Source: Phycisphaerales bacterium (lineage in GTDB: Bacteria; Planctomycetota; Phycisphaerae; Sedimentisphaerales; Anaerobacaceae). From it: a stretch of DNA of 64,000 nucleotides. The stretch's first letter is position 1; each line of letters starts with the position of its first letter. The notes beneath the pieces are model-generated. The model searched no databases. It was given only the letters and a program-made list of their open reading frames with translations, and had not been told where the DNA came from. Made by a program: the position numbers and the translations under genes. Below are positions 1-8,395 of this stretch, piece by piece. The stretch spans positions 31,701 to 95,700 of the forward strand of contig PLLP01000023.1 in the NCBI GenBank assembly GCA_003141315.1. Direction: 5' to 3'.

Positions 1-260
1 CCAAAGGCGTCCCAGCCCATCGGGTGCAGGACGTTAAAGCCCTTCATCCGTTTGTAGCGTGCAACGATATCGCTGGCGGTATAACCTTCGGGGTGGCCGA
101 CGTGCAGCCCCTGACCCGATGGATAGGGGAACATATCGAGTACGTAAAATTTCGGCCTGGCGTCGTAATCAACGGCCTTAAAGGTCTTGCTGTCCTGCCA
201 GAATTTCTGCCATTTCTTCTCTACGCTGTTGAAGTCGTATCTGCCGTTTTTCTCAATCAT
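1..260 (-). CDS. leuS: leucyl-tRNA synthetase, N-terminal part (runs off left edge)
   Basis: Charges tRNA-Leu with leucine in the cytoplasm (class I aminoacyl-tRNA synthetase). Only the first ~86 codons are present; the rest lies beyond base 1. The visible part reads through the family's N-terminal block: [12 protein letters not shown], then HVGH at residues 53-56 (the class I HIGH signature), then [16 protein letters not shown] and [11 protein letters not shown]. The ATG at 258-260 is preferred because a further upstream ATG in another frame terminates at once. It is the last gene of a minus-strand run (priA, tRNA-Pro, FmdB-type protein), 71 bases after the FmdB gene, so cotranscription is possible. 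Identification is from motifs recognised by eye. Confidence 0.93.
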   Translation of the reverse strand, partial: MIEKNGRYDFNSVEKKWQKFWQDSKTFKAVDYDARPKFYVLDMFPYPSGQGLHVGHPEGYTASDIVARYKRMKGFNVLHPMGWDAF

Positions 261-331
261 TTTAACTTTTTAAACTCCATTTAAACCACCGCAGCTTTCT
301 GCGAAAGCAGAAGCGGGGGCTAAATATAATT

Positions 332-541
332 CTAATGCCCGGAATGCGGACAGGAATGGTCGCTGCATGTGTGGCACTTCTTCGATTGGCCTTCTTTGAC
401 TACGGCGCTGAATACCGAAATCTGCTTTACGACATTTTCGCTTCCGCAGTTAGGGCACTTCTTTTTGCCGGCATCAGAGGCTTTTTCGAGCAGCTCAAAA
501 TCGTTTCCACACTTTTGGCATTTATATTCAAAAATCGGCAT
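332..541 (-). CDS. FmdB-family zinc ribbon protein
   Basis: A 69-residue protein with the FmdB/CxxC_CXXC_SSSS zinc ribbon: start MPIFEYKCQKCG, with C8/C11 and C29/C32 as the two zinc-binding pairs. Family members are often labelled putative regulatory proteins after FmdB of methylotrophs, but their biochemical role is not established. Residues after ~55 form a Cys/His-rich tail (KKCHTCSDHSCPHSGH) that could bind more metal. The ATG at 541 follows an AGGA ribosome-binding site at good spacing. It lies between tRNA-Pro and leuS on the same strand. Confidence 0.85.
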   Translation of the reverse strand: MPIFEYKCQKCGNDFELLEKASDAGKKKCPNCGSENVVKQISVFSAVVKEGQSKKCHTCSDHSCPHSGH

Positions 542-605
542 ATCTTTTTCCTGTTCACCCCCCGCCTGTCCAAAAAAATAATTGCTCTATTCCGATGACT
601 CAAAA

Positions 606-680
606 TCGGGGCGAGTGGATTCGAACCACCGGCCTCTTGGTCCCGAACCAAGCGCTCTAGCCAAGCTGAGCTACGCCCCG
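606..680 (-). tRNA. tRNA-Pro (CGG)
   Basis: Cloverleaf read on the minus strand: seven-pair acceptor stem CGGGGCG/CGCCCCG, D arm GCTCAGC..., anticodon stem CTTGG/CCAAG around loop TTCGGGA (anticodon CGG), T loop TTCGAAT, and discriminator A at 606. No CCA is encoded. It sits between priA and the FmdB-type gene. Confidence 0.96.
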
Positions 681-758
681 AAAAAATTCCAAAAATCAAA
701 ACTTAAAAATCAAATTTATGGAAGGATTAAGTTTAACAAAAATTCTTATCTTTGCAAG

Positions 759-3119
759 CTATAATAAATTGGCGGGGTCGATGTCGATTGCGACCTGGAC
801 AGCGGGTTTTACAGGGCCGGCGGTACGCAGGATGCCAAACAACTGCTGCAAAACAGCGGCGTCAGGAGCCTGTATGATAATCTGCATTCGATGGAATCTC
901 TGGATTCTGCTGATAAGGGCAGGGGCGGGACCGCGAACAACCGCCTGCAAACGGTTCTGCTGAATAATCGCATCTATCAATTTTTTCATATTATTGCAGG
1001 CGGACTGAAGCTTATCGAAATGCATATCCCGCAGGATGATTGAAGCCATTCGCCAGAACGGCGGCAGATTACAGCTCTTTCGATGCTTCAATTCTTCTTT
1101 TATGAAGCCGTCAAAATCGTCCGCGAGCGCGTACTTTATCGCGGGCTGCTCCGGCAAAAATGTCTGGACAAAGACGACGCCTTTTTTTTCGCAGCGGCCC
1201 GCCCTGCCCGCAACCTGGCTTATCAGCTGAAAAGTCCTTTCATTGGAACGAAAATCCGGCAGGTAAAGGCTGGTATCCGCACTTATTATTCCGACAACGG
1301 TAACCAGCGGAAAATGCAGACCCTTTGCAAGCATTTGAGTGCCGGCGAGAATATCTATTTTGCCCTGGCCAAAATCGTTCAGAAGCTTGTAATAATCCTT
1401 TCCCGCCATAGAGTCGCTGTCAACCCTGGCAACGCGGGCGTGCGGGAATTTCGCCTTCAATTCTTCTTCGAGCCTCTGCGAACCCATACCAATCATAATA
1501 AACTGGCCGCCGCAAAGCGGACATCGTTGCGGCACAAGGGTTTTTGCCCCGCAATGGTGACAGACGGCGCTGCCGTAATTGAGATATGAACCTGTAATGG
1601 TTTTGAGGTTCCCTTTTTCCGCTGTCTCTTTTTTATGGAAGGTAAGCGTGACGTCGCAGTTGCGGCATTGCAGTATATGTTTGCAGGATGAGCAGAAGAC
1701 AAAATTGCTGTAGCCCCGCCTGTTTAACAAGAGGATTGCCTGCTCTTTTTTGTCAAGAATTTCCTTCAATGCCCGTGCCAATGGTGCGCTTAGCAGATTT
1801 ATGCCTTTATTTGACGACAATTCCTTACTCATATCAATAAGTTTCATTTCGGGTTTTGCGGCGTTGGCTACCCTTTTAGGCAGCCGGACGATTGTGAAAT
1901 ATTTTTTACTCTGACAATTATGAAGCGTTTCGAGGGAAGGGGTTGCGCTTCCTAAAATGCAGTGGGCGCCGGCTATTTGCGAGCGTTTTATCGCGACATC
2001 GCGGCCGTGATAACGCGGCGAATTATCCTGCTTGAAACTCGGCTCATGCTCCTCATCAACAATAACTATCCCAAGCCGCTCCAGCGGCGCAAAAATCGCA
2101 GAGCGTGCGCCGATAACCACGTCGGCATCGCCGTTTTTTATCTTGTGCCACTGGCTGTTGCGCTGGGCACTGGACAAGCCCGAATGCATAACAGCGATTC
2201 TTTCAAACCTGCTGCTGAACCTCTGGACAGTCTGGGCTGTAAGGGCTATCTCCGGCAGCAGCACGATTGCGGTTTTGCCCATCCGCAAAACAGATTCAAT
2301 TACCCTGATATAAACCTCAGTTTTTCCACTGTCGGTGACGCCATACAAAACCGTCACGCCGAATTTTTCACTGCTCAACTGCGCATTTATATGCTCCAGC
2401 GCTTTCTGCTGGTCATCATTGAGGACGATTCTGCCGGCTCCTGCAACCGGCGACCCGCCAATCGCAGGCAGGGTCGGTGCGACTTCTTTTTCGAATATCC
2501 TGATAACCTGCTGCTGTGCCAGTTTTTTTACCGGCGACATCGCAGCATCAAGTTCGGAAAGCAATTTTTGCAGTTCAATTGCAGAGGCAGCAACAAAGGC
2601 TGAGCGTTCTTTGAGGACAGAAACAATTTGGCGTTGTTTTTTGCCCTTAATATCGCCAATCAGCTTTTCAAAATCTTCAGCCAGATAAATAAATTTTTGT
2701 TTTTTAACACCGACACTTTTTTTAACCGCAGCCGGCACCATAGATGAAAGAACCTGGCCTAACGGGCAGACATAATAGCTGCTTATCCAGCGTGCCAGAG
2801 CCATCAGGCCGGCATCCAATAAAGGCTCTTTATCAACCACATCTGAAATAACTTTTAATCTTCCTCTGCCTTTTTGCGCGGCATACGATTTCGCAAAAGT
2901 AATATCCGTATCAACACAGAAGCCGGTTTGGGTTTTATTCCCCTGCCCGAAAGGCGCATCGACCCGCTGGCCGACGACGACCGGCCAAAGTTTGTCGGGA
3001 ACAAGGTAGTCAAATTCGGCGTCGACGCCTGCCTCGAACGCCACGCGAATGATATGATTAGATGGTGTTTTCTCTGCCGGGCCGGACGAAAATAGGGTTT
3101 CGGTATGATACCTGCTCAT
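759..3119 (-). CDS. priA: primosomal protein N' (PriA replication restart helicase)
   Basis: 3'-to-5' superfamily 2 DNA helicase that recognises stalled forks and reloads the replisome. The 786-residue length is normal for PriA. Domains in order: N-terminal DNA-binding region (~25-120), Walker A GVTDSGKT at 260-267, Walker B DEEH at 355-358, then a zinc-binding insert of paired cysteines (CSSC, CRNC, CHHC, CPLC) in the second half, followed by helicase motifs including GTQMLAKGLHFP and a QVAGRAGR motif. The conserved N-terminal fold begins at IIRVAFEAG (residue ~23), so a slightly later start cannot be excluded. It starts 12 bases after the stop of the upstream lipoprotein gene, suggesting one transcript. 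Confidence 0.97.
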   Translation of the reverse strand: MSRYHTETLFSSGPAEKTPSNHIIRVAFEAGVDAEFDYLVPDKLWPVVVGQRVDAPFGQGNKTQTGFCVDTDITFAKSYAAQKGRGRLKVISDVVDKEPLLDAGLMALARWISSYYVCPLGQVLSSMVPAAVKKSVGVKKQKFIYLAEDFEKLIGDIKGKKQRQIVSVLKERSAFVAASAIELQKLLSELDAAMSPVKKLAQQQVIRIFEKEVAPTLPAIGGSPVAGAGRIVLNDDQQKALEHINAQLSSEKFGVTVLYGVTDSGKTEVYIRVIESVLRMGKTAIVLLPEIALTAQTVQRFSSRFERIAVMHSGLSSAQRNSQWHKIKNGDADVVIGARSAIFAPLERLGIVIVDEEHEPSFKQDNSPRYHGRDVAIKRSQIAGAHCILGSATPSLETLHNCQSKKYFTIVRLPKRVANAAKPEMKLIDMSKELSSNKGINLLSAPLARALKEILDKKEQAILLLNRRGYSNFVFCSSCKHILQCRNCDVTLTFHKKETAEKGNLKTITGSYLNYGSAVCHHCGAKTLVPQRCPLCGGQFIMIGMGSQRLEEELKAKFPHARVARVDSDSMAGKDYYKLLNDFGQGKIDILAGTQMLAKGLHFPLVTVVGIISADTSLYLPDFRSNERTFQLISQVAGRAGRCEKKGVVFVQTFLPEQPAIKYALADDFDGFIKEELKHRKSCNLPPFWRMASIILRDMHFDKLQSACNNMKKLIDAIIQQNRLQAVVRGPAPALISRIQRFHRMQIIIQAPDAAVLQQLFGILRTAGPVKPAVQVAIDIDPANLL

Positions 3120-3131
3120 CAGACGAAATGC

Positions 3132-3680
3132 TCATTTGTCCAAATTTATACTACGGATTTTTTTCTCAATCTTTTTCATATTAAGGGATGTTCGCCAGGC
3201 AAAAAATGCCGCAAGCAACGCCCCAAACACAGCAACTATAACAGCCAAAACGGAAATCGTAATAGTCATCAGAACCCTTGAAGAAATTGAAGGCAATGAT
3301 ACCTGCAAAGGCGGCAGCTGGGAGCCTTCCGGGATATTGAGCTTTATAGACAAGGTGTTGATATCAGCGACAAAAGCCTTCATGAATTTTTCGAGACTAT
3401 CCCATCCTTCCACCTTGACGGGTATTACCTGCTTTTCTTTCGTGTCAATCTCCACGGAAAACTTCTTATCGGCAGGCATATTCAGCGAAACAGGTCCGCC
3501 TCCGGCGGATTCATTTTTAACCCGGACCTCGACAGGCAGCCCGTTTTCATTTTGCAGGCCGACCCTGACGGGCAAACCGGTAGCAGGCGGGCTGCTTTCT
3601 TTAGCCTGCTCGGCACAGCCGCTAAAAATTAAGGCAAAAATCAAAAAAATAACGCTTCTTTTAAAAACTTCTCTTGCCAT
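3132..3680 (-). CDS. hypothetical lipoprotein with C-terminal membrane segment
   Basis: Not recognised as a named family. The 182-residue protein starts with a lipoprotein signal ending in FSGC (C22 as the lipidated cysteine). The middle section is rich in polar residues and short beta-prone stretches. A hydrophobic helix lies near residues 136-160 (LMTITISVLAVIVAVFGALL), followed by a basic cytoplasm-type tail (KKIEKKIRS). Both ends may therefore be membrane-attached, with the middle outside the cytoplasm. It is immediately upstream of priA (12-base gap) and divergent from the patatin-like gene. No function is assigned. Confidence 0.7.
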   Translation of the reverse strand: MAREVFKRSVIFLIFALIFSGCAEQAKESSPPATGLPVRVGLQNENGLPVEVRVKNESAGGGPVSLNMPADKKFSVEIDTKEKQVIPVKVEGWDSLEKFMKAFVADINTLSIKLNIPEGSQLPPLQVSLPSISSRVLMTITISVLAVIVAVFGALLAAFFAWRTSLNMKKIEKKIRSINLDK

Positions 3681-3849
3681 AATAATCCCGCGAAATCACC
3701 AGCGAAAGACCTGATTTTCGCTGTTCAACAAATTATTGTCAAGGGCATACGAATCCCGCTGCCCAAATATTTAACAAATTCATATCTTTTTGACGAAATT
3801 AAACTTAAATTCCGCCGTTATTGTATTTATCGGCTTTCGGACGAAAAAA

Positions 3850-5466
3850 ATGTCGGACAAAATAAACAAAAGCTCAAACGCCGCCGTAAGCCCCGTTAGA
3901 GAATCCACCAGAAGGCGAACCGCAGGTAAGATTACAATATCAGCGGTTTTTTCCGCTTTGATTCTCATTTTTAGCGGCTGCACCACCCGCTACGCTCAAT
4001 CCAACATATATCCATACTGCGACAAGGCTTACCAGGAATGCACCGTGAACCTTAAAAATTACAAATCGCCGCAGCAGCGTATCGAACAGGATGCGAACCT
4101 CGCGCTTACAATAGCAATATCGGGCGGCGGATTCCGGGCGTCGAACTTTAGCGCCGGTGCCCTTGCCGGCCTGGAGGAGCTAAACGCCCCGCTGGCGGCA
4201 CAGGGCAACTGCCTTTCACAAGCCGATTACTTCTCGACCGTTTCCGGCGGCGGGTTCACCGCAGCCGCCTACATCTCCAGCCTTTATGACTATATGCAAT
4301 TCACCGGCTCAGCCGATGGCTACTCTTTCGCAAAGGTGCTGCAAAATACCGCCGAAAATCAAAAGCCGGCAAATACCTGCTGCCTCAGTAATATCCCGCT
4401 GCAAAATTATTCAACCGACCCCTGCATTAAAAGACACCTCCAGGGCTTTTACCCGGACGATATAAAACATCTTATATCCGATATTATATGCTGGTTCTTG
4501 CATGACACCAGGAAAGGCGGCAAATTCGAACAGATTATCGATGATACGTTTCTCGGCTGCCGATTCCGAAAACTGAAACTGCAATCTCTAAATCTGCAAA
4601 ACGGGAAAACAAGCCTCACCCTCGGCGATATTTTTATCCGTCTCGGTGATTCCAACGAAATAAGGCTGCCCTATTGGGTGCCGAATGCAACCGCTTATGA
4701 AAATGGCGCGATTTTTTCGTTCAGTCCAGACCACTTAAAACTCTACGACATTACCGAGTACAAACACCGCAACAAACGGTATCCATACGATTGCCAAAAA
4801 CAAAATTACGAAAATTTCCTTTATAATGTCCCCCTTGCGGTTGCGGTAATGGCCAGCGCCAATTTTCCCGGTGCGACGTATCCCACAACGCTGGGCAGCA
4901 AAATGGATCCGAAAAATCCGTATCTGCATTTATTTGACGGCGGTATGGCAGACAACCTGGCCGTTATAACCGCCGTTCGATTACTGGAAAACGAACAGCA
5001 AAAAGTGCAGCGAAAAGTCCTGCTCGTAATCGACGCATACCAGGGAACGTTTGCGCCATTTTCAAAGATTCGCTATCCCCCGCCGCTCGCCAACACCGCA
5101 CTGCGGGCAACGGCTATTTCTCTCGATTCGTGGAGAGGCAGATACCGCGAAATAATTTCTACCATTTGCGAAGGTAAAGATATAAAGGTAGTTTTCCTGA
5201 GTTTCGATGACCTCGCCGATATGGAAAGCTGCCGGCCTCTTGTCGAATTCGGCCTGACAGAAAACGAAATCCTGCAGCTCACCAAAAAATCGAAACTAAC
5301 AAGGCCTTTCGATTTGCTGCGGAAAATACCTACCGTCAAAACCGGAGACAAGGGATTGCTCACAACTGCCGAGCAAAACCTGCTAATCGCCGCGGGCAGA
5401 TACGTCATCTATGAAAAAAGAGAGCAAATCCTCGATGCCCTCGGCTGGTCCGCCAAGACGGATTGA
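3850..5466 (+). CDS. patatin-like phospholipase family lipoprotein
   Basis: Putative Ser-Asp dyad acyl hydrolase anchored as a lipoprotein. With the ATG at 3850 the protein has 538 residues: lipobox FSGC with Cys44, oxyanion-type SGGGFRAS near residues 91-98, nucleophile motif TVSGGG with Ser132, and the catalytic Asp in DGGMADN near residue 363. These are the three patatin signatures (glycine-rich loop, GxSxG-like elbow, DGG). A TTG 20 codons upstream is also open, but it gives an unlikely extension before the signal peptide. A C-terminal region of ~170 residues follows the patatin core. It is a single gene, divergent from the priA lipoprotein gene. Substrate unknown. Confidence 0.85.
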   Translation: MSDKINKSSNAAVSPVRESTRRRTAGKITISAVFSALILIFSGCTTRYAQSNIYPYCDKAYQECTVNLKNYKSPQQRIEQDANLALTIAISGGGFRASNFSAGALAGLEELNAPLAAQGNCLSQADYFSTVSGGGFTAAAYISSLYDYMQFTGSADGYSFAKVLQNTAENQKPANTCCLSNIPLQNYSTDPCIKRHLQGFYPDDIKHLISDIICWFLHDTRKGGKFEQIIDDTFLGCRFRKLKLQSLNLQNGKTSLTLGDIFIRLGDSNEIRLPYWVPNATAYENGAIFSFSPDHLKLYDITEYKHRNKRYPYDCQKQNYENFLYNVPLAVAVMASANFPGATYPTTLGSKMDPKNPYLHLFDGGMADNLAVITAVRLLENEQQKVQRKVLLVIDAYQGTFAPFSKIRYPPPLANTALRATAISLDSWRGRYREIISTICEGKDIKVVFLSFDDLADMESCRPLVEFGLTENEILQLTKKSKLTRPFDLLRKIPTVKTGDKGLLTTAEQNLLIAAGRYVIYEKREQILDALGWSAKTD

Positions 5467-5554
5467 TACCGACCTACAGAAAAAAACCCGCCGCTGGTTC
5501 TCTTTCGCGGAATAAATTCCAAAGTTCCTGAAAGATACTGAAGGTACGCATCTA

Positions 5555-5583
5555 TTGACAAAATACAGAGATTTAAATACAAT
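5555..5583 (+). promoter_or_regulatory. sigma-70 promoter of tRNA-Leu
   Basis: TTGACA at 5555-5560, exactly 17 bases, then TACAAT at 5578-5583. The predicted start falls a few bases before the tRNA-Leu 5' end at 5597. Confidence 0.85.
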
Positions 5584-5596
5584 CGCAGAAAATTTT

Positions 5597-5680
5597 GCCG
5601 AAGTGGCGGAACTGGCAGACGCGCAGGATTCAAAATCCTGTCCCCGTAAGGGGGTGAGGGTTCAATTCCCTCCTTCGGCA
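5597..5680 (+). tRNA. tRNA-Leu (CAA)
   Basis: Class II tRNA of 84 bases. Acceptor stem GCCGAAG/CTTCGGC, anticodon stem CAGGA/TCCTG around loop TTCAAAA (anticodon CAA), a long variable arm (CCCCGTAAGGGGG), T loop TTCAATT, and discriminator A at 5680. No CCA is encoded. A consensus promoter precedes it. Confidence 0.96.
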
Positions 5681-5722
5681 GTTCGATTTTTGCGAACAGA
5701 AAACAAAGGATATCTAATCAGG

Positions 5723-6340
5723 ATGAGAAAAGAAGTATTATTTAAGATTGCCAAGGCAAGGCTGGTTGTCTCACGTATTTTCGGTACTTTGATAATACTG
5801 CTTCTGCTTTTTACGAGTCATTCTTTCCAAAACGGCGGGGTTCTCGATATTTTACTGAAGATAACCGGCCTGATACTGCTTTCGATATGCAGTTTCGGCA
5901 GACTGTGGTCGCTTATTTATATAAACGGCTACAAGAGCAATACGCTGATTACCGAAGGGCCTTATTCAATGGTTAGAAACCCTTTATATTTTTTCAGTTC
6001 CATCGGCGCAATCGGCGCAGGAGTGGCAACCGGAAATATTCTTGTGCTGGCGCTGATAATACTCTTTTTTATTGTTTATTATCCCTTCACTATTCTTTAC
6101 GAGGAAACCAACCTGGCGGGGAAATTCGGCGATGCTTATGCAGAATACAAAAGACGTGTGCCGCTGTTCATACCGAAGCTGTCTCTGTACAAAGAGCCGG
6201 AAGTGTACAGTATAACGGTTAATAAATTGGTGCGGAATTTCGCCGAATCAATGCTGCTTTTGTGGATATTTATCCTGATACAAATTATCGCAATGCTCCA
6301 GGATAAAGGCATTCTGCGGGTTTTCCTGAAAGTGCCATAA
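5723..6340 (+). CDS. isoprenylcysteine carboxyl methyltransferase (ICMT)-like membrane protein
   Basis: 205-residue integral membrane protein with four to five hydrophobic segments and the ICMT/PEMT-type SAM-binding C-terminal block: GPYSMVRNPLYF near residues 84-95 and a later EETNLAGKFGDAYAEYKRRV segment, where the Glu and the YxxYxxxVP region are typical. In bacteria such proteins methylate unknown membrane or lipid substrates, so no substrate is assigned. The ATG at 5723 is chosen because the longer open frame runs back through tRNA-Leu; an AAAGGA lies ~11 bases upstream. It may be read through from the tRNA-Leu promoter. Confidence 0.75.
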   Translation: MRKEVLFKIAKARLVVSRIFGTLIILLLLFTSHSFQNGGVLDILLKITGLILLSICSFGRLWSLIYINGYKSNTLITEGPYSMVRNPLYFFSSIGAIGAGVATGNILVLALIILFFIVYYPFTILYEETNLAGKFGDAYAEYKRRVPLFIPKLSLYKEPEVYSITVNKLVRNFAESMLLLWIFILIQIIAMLQDKGILRVFLKVP

Positions 6341-6420
6341 CCCCGTTAGAGAGCCGCACAAATTCCAAAGAACCGAATGCGAATCGCACTAATCCTTCGA
6401 ATCGCAGCTTTCTAACGGGG
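6341..6420. terminator. long inverted repeat between convergent genes (probable bidirectional terminator)
   Basis: CCCCGTTAGAGAGC at 6341-6354 pairs with GCTTTCTAACGGGG at 6407-6420 (13 of 14 pairs), around a ~52-base loop that itself contains a small GCGAATCGC/GCGATTCG-type repeat. It fills the space between the ICMT-like gene (plus) and the ferritin-like gene (minus). There is no clear T-tract, so its terminator role is inferred from position. Confidence 0.5.
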
Positions 6421-6438
6421 TTCGCATCTCGAATTTAT

Positions 6439-6882
6439 TTATATGCCGAGCAGCAGAGAAAGCTCAACCACGTGCTCCTGCTCGTCAACAATCACGTGAC
6501 GAATCTCGTGCTCGAGCGTTTCAAACTGATACTGCAGGTCTTTTTTATTGTCCATCACCTTCTGGTAAATCTGCTTGTAGAAATCGATAGCGTCTTTTTC
6601 GCCCTTGAGATTGACTTCCAGGATTTTCTTAACGTCTTTGGCCTGGTGCGTTTCAGCAAGATTCATCGACGGCTCACCGCCAAGGTATGAGCCAACGAGA
6701 TTACGGAACTTTTCCTCGTGCTTCAGCTCATCCGATGCAATCTCCTTGAGCCTTTCAATAATGTCCTCGGCATTGATGCCACTGACTAATTCGGCGTGCG
6801 CAAGATACTGAATCCTTGCGGCGTGTTCCAATTCAAGGGCGCGATTCAGCATTGTTATCAATTCTTTTTTGATATCTGCCAT
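6439..6882 (-). CDS. ferritin-like di-iron protein (bacterioferritin type)
   Basis: 147-residue four-helix protein with the ferritin-like metal ligand pattern: E19 (ELEH), E52-x-x-H55 (DELKHEE), E94, and E134-x-x-H137 (DEQEH). This suggests a di-iron site for iron oxidation/storage or oxidative-stress protection; the exact subfamily cannot be settled by eye. The ATG at 6882 is preferred over an upstream extension because a strong AAGGAGG lies just before it. It is the last gene of the minus-strand group that begins with the Rrf2/Fe-S operon, a sensible neighbour for iron handling, although the 79-base gap allows its own promoter. Confidence 0.8.
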   Translation of the reverse strand: MADIKKELITMLNRALELEHAARIQYLAHAELVSGINAEDIIERLKEIASDELKHEEKFRNLVGSYLGGEPSMNLAETHQAKDVKKILEVNLKGEKDAIDFYKQIYQKVMDNKKDLQYQFETLEHEIRHVIVDEQEHVVELSLLLGI

Positions 6883-6961
6883 CTTAAGCCTCCTTAAACA
6901 CAAAACTTTTCTATCTTGCAATCAACAATAAAACCGATTATACACTTTTCAGACAGCGTGT

Positions 6962-7705
6962 CTATTTTAATTCGACGGAAGCGGCTGCATCGAAAGGATT
7001 CGTCCTTATCGCGAGCGAAAACAGATAAGGATATTTATTTTTCAAATGCTCCATATATCGCAGCCATTCCGTAATCAGCAAATCATAGACCCTGTTTATA
7101 TCCCCCGCAAGATGCTTGTAGTCGGCATCCGGCAAACCAGTCAGCCTGGACCTCTGGACAAGCTCATCGGTAAGGTGGAATGTCGCCCAGAGGAGATTGG
7201 TGAACGATTCGTGTTCCAGCAGATTGGGATTTTCCAGAAGGACGAGTAAAAATTGCCTTTTCACTTTCAGAAAGTCCTTGAGAGATTCGAGATTACCCTG
7301 CCTGCTGTCAATATCGCAATTGTGGGACTTTACGATTTTGAGAATTTTCAGGAAATCCTGATTCGACCAGTCATTAGTCACAACCAGCTGCTGCGTAATT
7401 TTGGAGGCATTCTTATCGAAAGCGGAAACCCTTTTCAATAGTTCCGTCCCGACCTCGCTGAAAAAAGTCCCTATCACCATATTTAATTTGTTCAGCATCG
7501 CCTTCTTTTCCCTGTACACCAGGAACTCTTCGAGCACCAGTGTCACCAGCAGCACCTGAATGAAAACAAAGGCAAGGTTGCTAATCAGATAAAAAACGAT
7601 GTTATGGAGGTCCCTGAAAATCAAATAGTGAATATAATATATAACAGCCGACAGACTTATAAGAAGCAGGCCGAACATAACCTGCCAGTTAAAGAACCGC
7701 TTCAT
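6962..7705 (-). CDS. hypothetical membrane protein
   Basis: Not recognised. With the ATG at 7705 the protein has 247 residues. Two N-terminal hydrophobic helices (MFGLLLISLSAVIYYIHYL, then IVFYLISNLAFVFIQVLLV) are followed by a ~180-residue soluble, helix-rich domain without obvious catalytic motifs. The arrangement suggests a small anchored cytoplasmic domain. Alternative ATGs 5 and 12 codons upstream have poorer ribosome-binding sites. It lies 77 bases after the MarC gene on the same strand. Confidence 0.6.
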   Translation of the reverse strand: MKRFFNWQVMFGLLLISLSAVIYYIHYLIFRDLHNIVFYLISNLAFVFIQVLLVTLVLEEFLVYREKKAMLNKLNMVIGTFFSEVGTELLKRVSAFDKNASKITQQLVVTNDWSNQDFLKILKIVKSHNCDIDSRQGNLESLKDFLKVKRQFLLVLLENPNLLEHESFTNLLWATFHLTDELVQRSRLTGLPDADYKHLAGDINRVYDLLITEWLRYMEHLKNKYPYLFSLAIRTNPFDAAASVELK

Positions 7706-7782
7706 TTTGATACCCCGCATTCTTTTAAGGGTTAACCGCACACCCGCATAAAATTTGAGAAATTATATAAAAATAACCGCAA

Positions 7783-8373
7783 TTACAACAGGATTTTCGA
7801 TTGTCGCAGGCCGTCAATAAACATCTGGACGGCGACAGCGGTCAAAAGCATTCCCATCAGTCTTTCGCACGCCAAAAGCCCCTTGGTGCCGAGAAGGCGA
7901 TTCAAATTGCTCGAGAAAAATAAAATCACGGAGGAAATCAGCCAGGCGCAGAAAAGAGCAAGAGCCCAAACCCACCATCGTGAAGGGTCTTTGCCCATAA
8001 TCAAAATTACGGTAGTCATCGCCGCGGGGCCGGCGGTCAGAGGAACAGCCAGCGGAAAAATCAAAGGCTCGCTCTCCCGTTCGACATTGAAGACCTCGCC
8101 GGAACTGCTGAAAATCATCCTGATGGCGATAAGCATCAGGATTACGCCGCCGGCAATACCAAGCGAAGATTCCGTGACATGCAGCGAGTCAAGGATGTAC
8201 CGGCCGGTAAAAAGAAAAATCATAAGAATAATAAGTGCGAAAAACGATTCGCGAATAATAATGGCTTTTCGCCTTTCGGGGGGAATATTCTGCAAAACAA
8301 AGAGGAACATTGGAACATTTCCCAAAGGGTCGAGAACTATAAAAATTAAAACTAAGGCGGATATAAAAGACAT
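7783..8373 (-). CDS. MarC family integral membrane protein
   Basis: 196 residues with six hydrophobic segments and typical MarC motifs: DPLGNVPMFL near residue 15, RESFFALIILMIFLFTG, GIAGGVILMLIAIRM, and PLAVPLTAGPAAMTT. MarC/UPF0056 proteins were first named for antibiotic resistance, but that link was withdrawn and their substrate is unknown. It starts 22 bases after the nifS stop, so it probably belongs to the Fe-S operon transcript. Confidence 0.88.
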   Translation of the reverse strand: MSFISALVLIFIVLDPLGNVPMFLFVLQNIPPERRKAIIIRESFFALIILMIFLFTGRYILDSLHVTESSLGIAGGVILMLIAIRMIFSSSGEVFNVERESEPLIFPLAVPLTAGPAAMTTVILIMGKDPSRWWVWALALFCAWLISSVILFFSSNLNRLLGTKGLLACERLMGMLLTAVAVQMFIDGLRQSKILL

Positions 8374-8395
8374 ACAGTCTCCTGAAAAAACGAAC

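Noticed and set aside
1962-2603. 213-codon plus-strand frame opposite priA
   Set aside because: Shadow of the priA coding strand; no start site and no protein-like sequence.
3790-3849. TTG start extending the patatin-like protein by 20 residues
   Set aside because: It would place a charged extension before the lipoprotein signal; the ATG at 3850 gives a normal signal length.
5555-5722. N-terminal extension of the ICMT-like protein through tRNA-Leu
   Set aside because: Its TTG start is the -35 element of the tRNA promoter and the frame runs across the tRNA gene.
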